Source: an uncultured Opitutia bacterium (GTDB lineage Bacteria > Verrucomicrobiota > Verrucomicrobiae > Opitutales > MB11C04). Taken from it: DNA of 5,983 nucleotides. Below, piece by piece: positions 4,825 to 5,983 of this stretch. Each line of letters opens with the position of its first letter. Position 1 is the first letter of the stretch. Under the pieces are notes generated by a model. It searched no databases. It was not told the origin of the DNA and saw only the letters and a list, made by a program, of their open reading frames with translations. Both the position numbers and the translations under genes were made by a program. Location of the stretch: positions 1-5,983 of the forward strand of contig CAJWWH010000103.1 in assembly GCA_913048545.1 (NCBI GenBank), read 5' to 3'.

Positions 4825-5983
4825 TTACTGGAGATGCCAATCCGTTCCATCCGCCATAATACTTTGATTAATCTTCAATAACTTCGTTTTCAATTGTTTA
4901 AGTAATGCAGGATTATCGGAAGCAATATCTTGAGTCTGGCCTGGATCGTTGGACAGGTCAAAAAGTTGAAATTCCTTATATCCTCCATTTTTCACCCTCG
5001 GTATCCAGCTTTCCTGAAACATATTTGTCGCTGGAATTTCATAATCCGGATTAGCCACCAATGAGAAATCTCCGTCACGCATCGCCACAATCGGGCGAGA
5101 TTTTTGCAAATGCCAGAACAAAGGTTGATGACGTTTAAATTTGTCAGGTTCCCCTTTCAGCAAAGGGGATAAATCGGATCCGTCAATCGCTCGATCCTGA
5201 AGTGGTTCCAAGCTTAATAAACCGCACAAGGTCGGCAGCACATCAACCAGTCCCGCTGGTTCTTTCACTGCCCTATTTTTCTTGATTACCTCAGGCCAGG
5301 AGAAGATACCGGGCACCCGAATTCCCCCATCCCAGTTCGAACCCTTTCTTCCCCTTAAATTTCCGACGCGATCGTCCCGGTAGCTTCCATTATCCGATGC
5401 ATAAATAATAAGCGTATTTTCCCTGACGCCCATTTGATTCAATTTTTCGACTACCCGACTGATCGCCCGATCGGTATTGTCAATCGTACCGGAGTAAATA
5501 GCTGCCCTGTCTTTGAGTTCCCCATAAGAGGAAACAATCTGATCCGGTGCCGCAATCGGGGCATGGGGTTCGTGAAACCAAAGATTCAAAAAGAAAGGAG
5601 CCTCGGGATGCCGGTGATTATCCAGCCAGTCAATCGCTTCATCCGCCACTAACTGACAGGAATATCCTTCCAACTGTCCAACTGCCTCTCCATTCCGAAT
5701 AAAATTGTTCGGGTTCTTGTGACTGGGCGAGGCATTATTCCAGGTGGTGAACCAGTAATCAAAGCCATGGTGACTCGGGGTGGGTTTGGACCGGTTTTTT
5801 GTCGGTAAACCCAGGTGCCATTTCCCCACATGAGCGGTGGAATAACCCCGATCCTTTAAAATTTCCGCAATCGTTCTTTCTCTGAGAAGCAAATGAGAGT
5901 TTTGGGCTTCGTCCGAAATCCAACTATAAACTCCCGTCCTAATATGATGCCTACCGGTCAATAGAGTAGCCCGAGATGGGGAA
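4825..5983 (-). CDS. Family S1 sulfatase, 5' end outside the window
   Basis: The frame is open to the right edge, giving 385 residues that begin SPSRATLLTGR. This is the tail of the sulfatase signature (C/S)xPSR, so only the third base (T on the coding strand) of the catalytic codon is inside the window. The codon could be TGT for Cys or a Ser codon. A TTG at 5961 is internal. Further features, numbered from the first visible Ser, are GKWHLG (53-58), HGFDYWF (72-78), the substrate/metal region HEPHAP (137-142), SDNG (196-199), LRGRKGSNWDGGIRVPG (209-225, with Lys213) and the C-terminal subdomain with FQLFDLSNDPGQTQDI. It resembles the arylsulfatase A / GalNAc-6-sulfatase branch of S1, but the substrate cannot be assigned. 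Asp-Asp ligands, signal peptide and start lie outside the window. It is distinct from the other sulfatase here, which has Ala instead of Pro in the motif. The next gene starts 8 nt after its TAA, implying an operon. Confidence 0.93.
   Translation of the reverse strand, partial: SPSRATLLTGRHHIRTGVYSWISDEAQNSHLLLRERTIAEILKDRGYSTAHVGKWHLGLPTKNRSKPTPSHHGFDYWFTTWNNASPSHKNPNNFIRNGEAVGQLEGYSCQLVADEAIDWLDNHRHPEAPFFLNLWFHEPHAPIAAPDQIVSSYGELKDRAAIYSGTIDNTDRAISRVVEKLNQMGVRENTLIIYASDNGSYRDDRVGNLRGRKGSNWDGGIRVPGIFSWPEVIKKNRAVKEPAGLVDVLPTLCGLLSLEPLQDRAIDGSDLSPLLKGEPDKFKRHQPLFWHLQKSRPIVAMRDGDFSLVANPDYEIPATNMFQESWIPRVKNGGYKEFQLFDLSNDPGQTQDIASDNPALLKQLKTKLLKINQSIMADGTDWHLQ

Noticed and set aside
1..5983. tRNA, rRNA, CRISPR, insertion sequence or toxin-antitoxin module
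   Set aside because: No cloverleaf, regular repeat-spacer array, transposase motif, terminal inverted repeats or paired small genes were seen on either strand.

Overview
The window is about 45-50% GC by eye and every convincing gene lies on the minus strand, so transcription runs from high to low coordinates. Secreted family S1 sulfatases, a DUF1080 (3-keto-glycoside hydrolase) protein and a secreted calcineurin-like phosphoesterase together are typical of glycan-degrading bacteria of the Planctomycetota-Verrucomicrobiota-Lentisphaerota group. That assignment is inferred from gene content. No phylogenetic marker is present.

Layout in transcription order: (1) 5983-4825, an S1 sulfatase whose 5' end lies outside the window. 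The window edge falls inside its catalytic Cys/Ser codon. (2) 4816-3734, a secreted calcineurin-fold phosphoesterase, 8 nt downstream. (3) 3676-2183, a complete second S1 sulfatase, 57 nt downstream, starting at an ATG rather than an upstream in-frame TTG. (4) 2106-1408, a DUF1080 protein, 76 nt downstream. The close spacing suggests one operon. (5) 1407-1141, a 267-nt non-coding gap with small inverted repeats and a possible promoter. (6) 1140-691, a small exported heavy-metal-associated (HMA-like) protein. (7) 679-1, an outer-membrane beta-barrel-type protein, 11 nt downstream, probably starting at TTG and running off the left edge.

Genes 1-4 look like part of a periplasmic or outer-surface pathway for sulfated glycans. 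The sulfatases would remove sulfate esters and the DUF1080 protein would cleave a (3-keto) glycosidic bond. The phosphoesterase, whose metal-binding motifs are unusual, has an unknown substrate. Genes 6-7 look like a separate two-gene metal-related envelope unit.

Points most worth a second look are the altered metal-ligand motifs in the phosphoesterase, the HMA/beta-barrel pair, the use of TAG as stop in four of five genes (one followed by 20 open in-frame codons, another in frame with the next gene), and the lack of clear Shine-Dalgarno sequences. I found no RNA gene, CRISPR array, mobile element or clear defence system.
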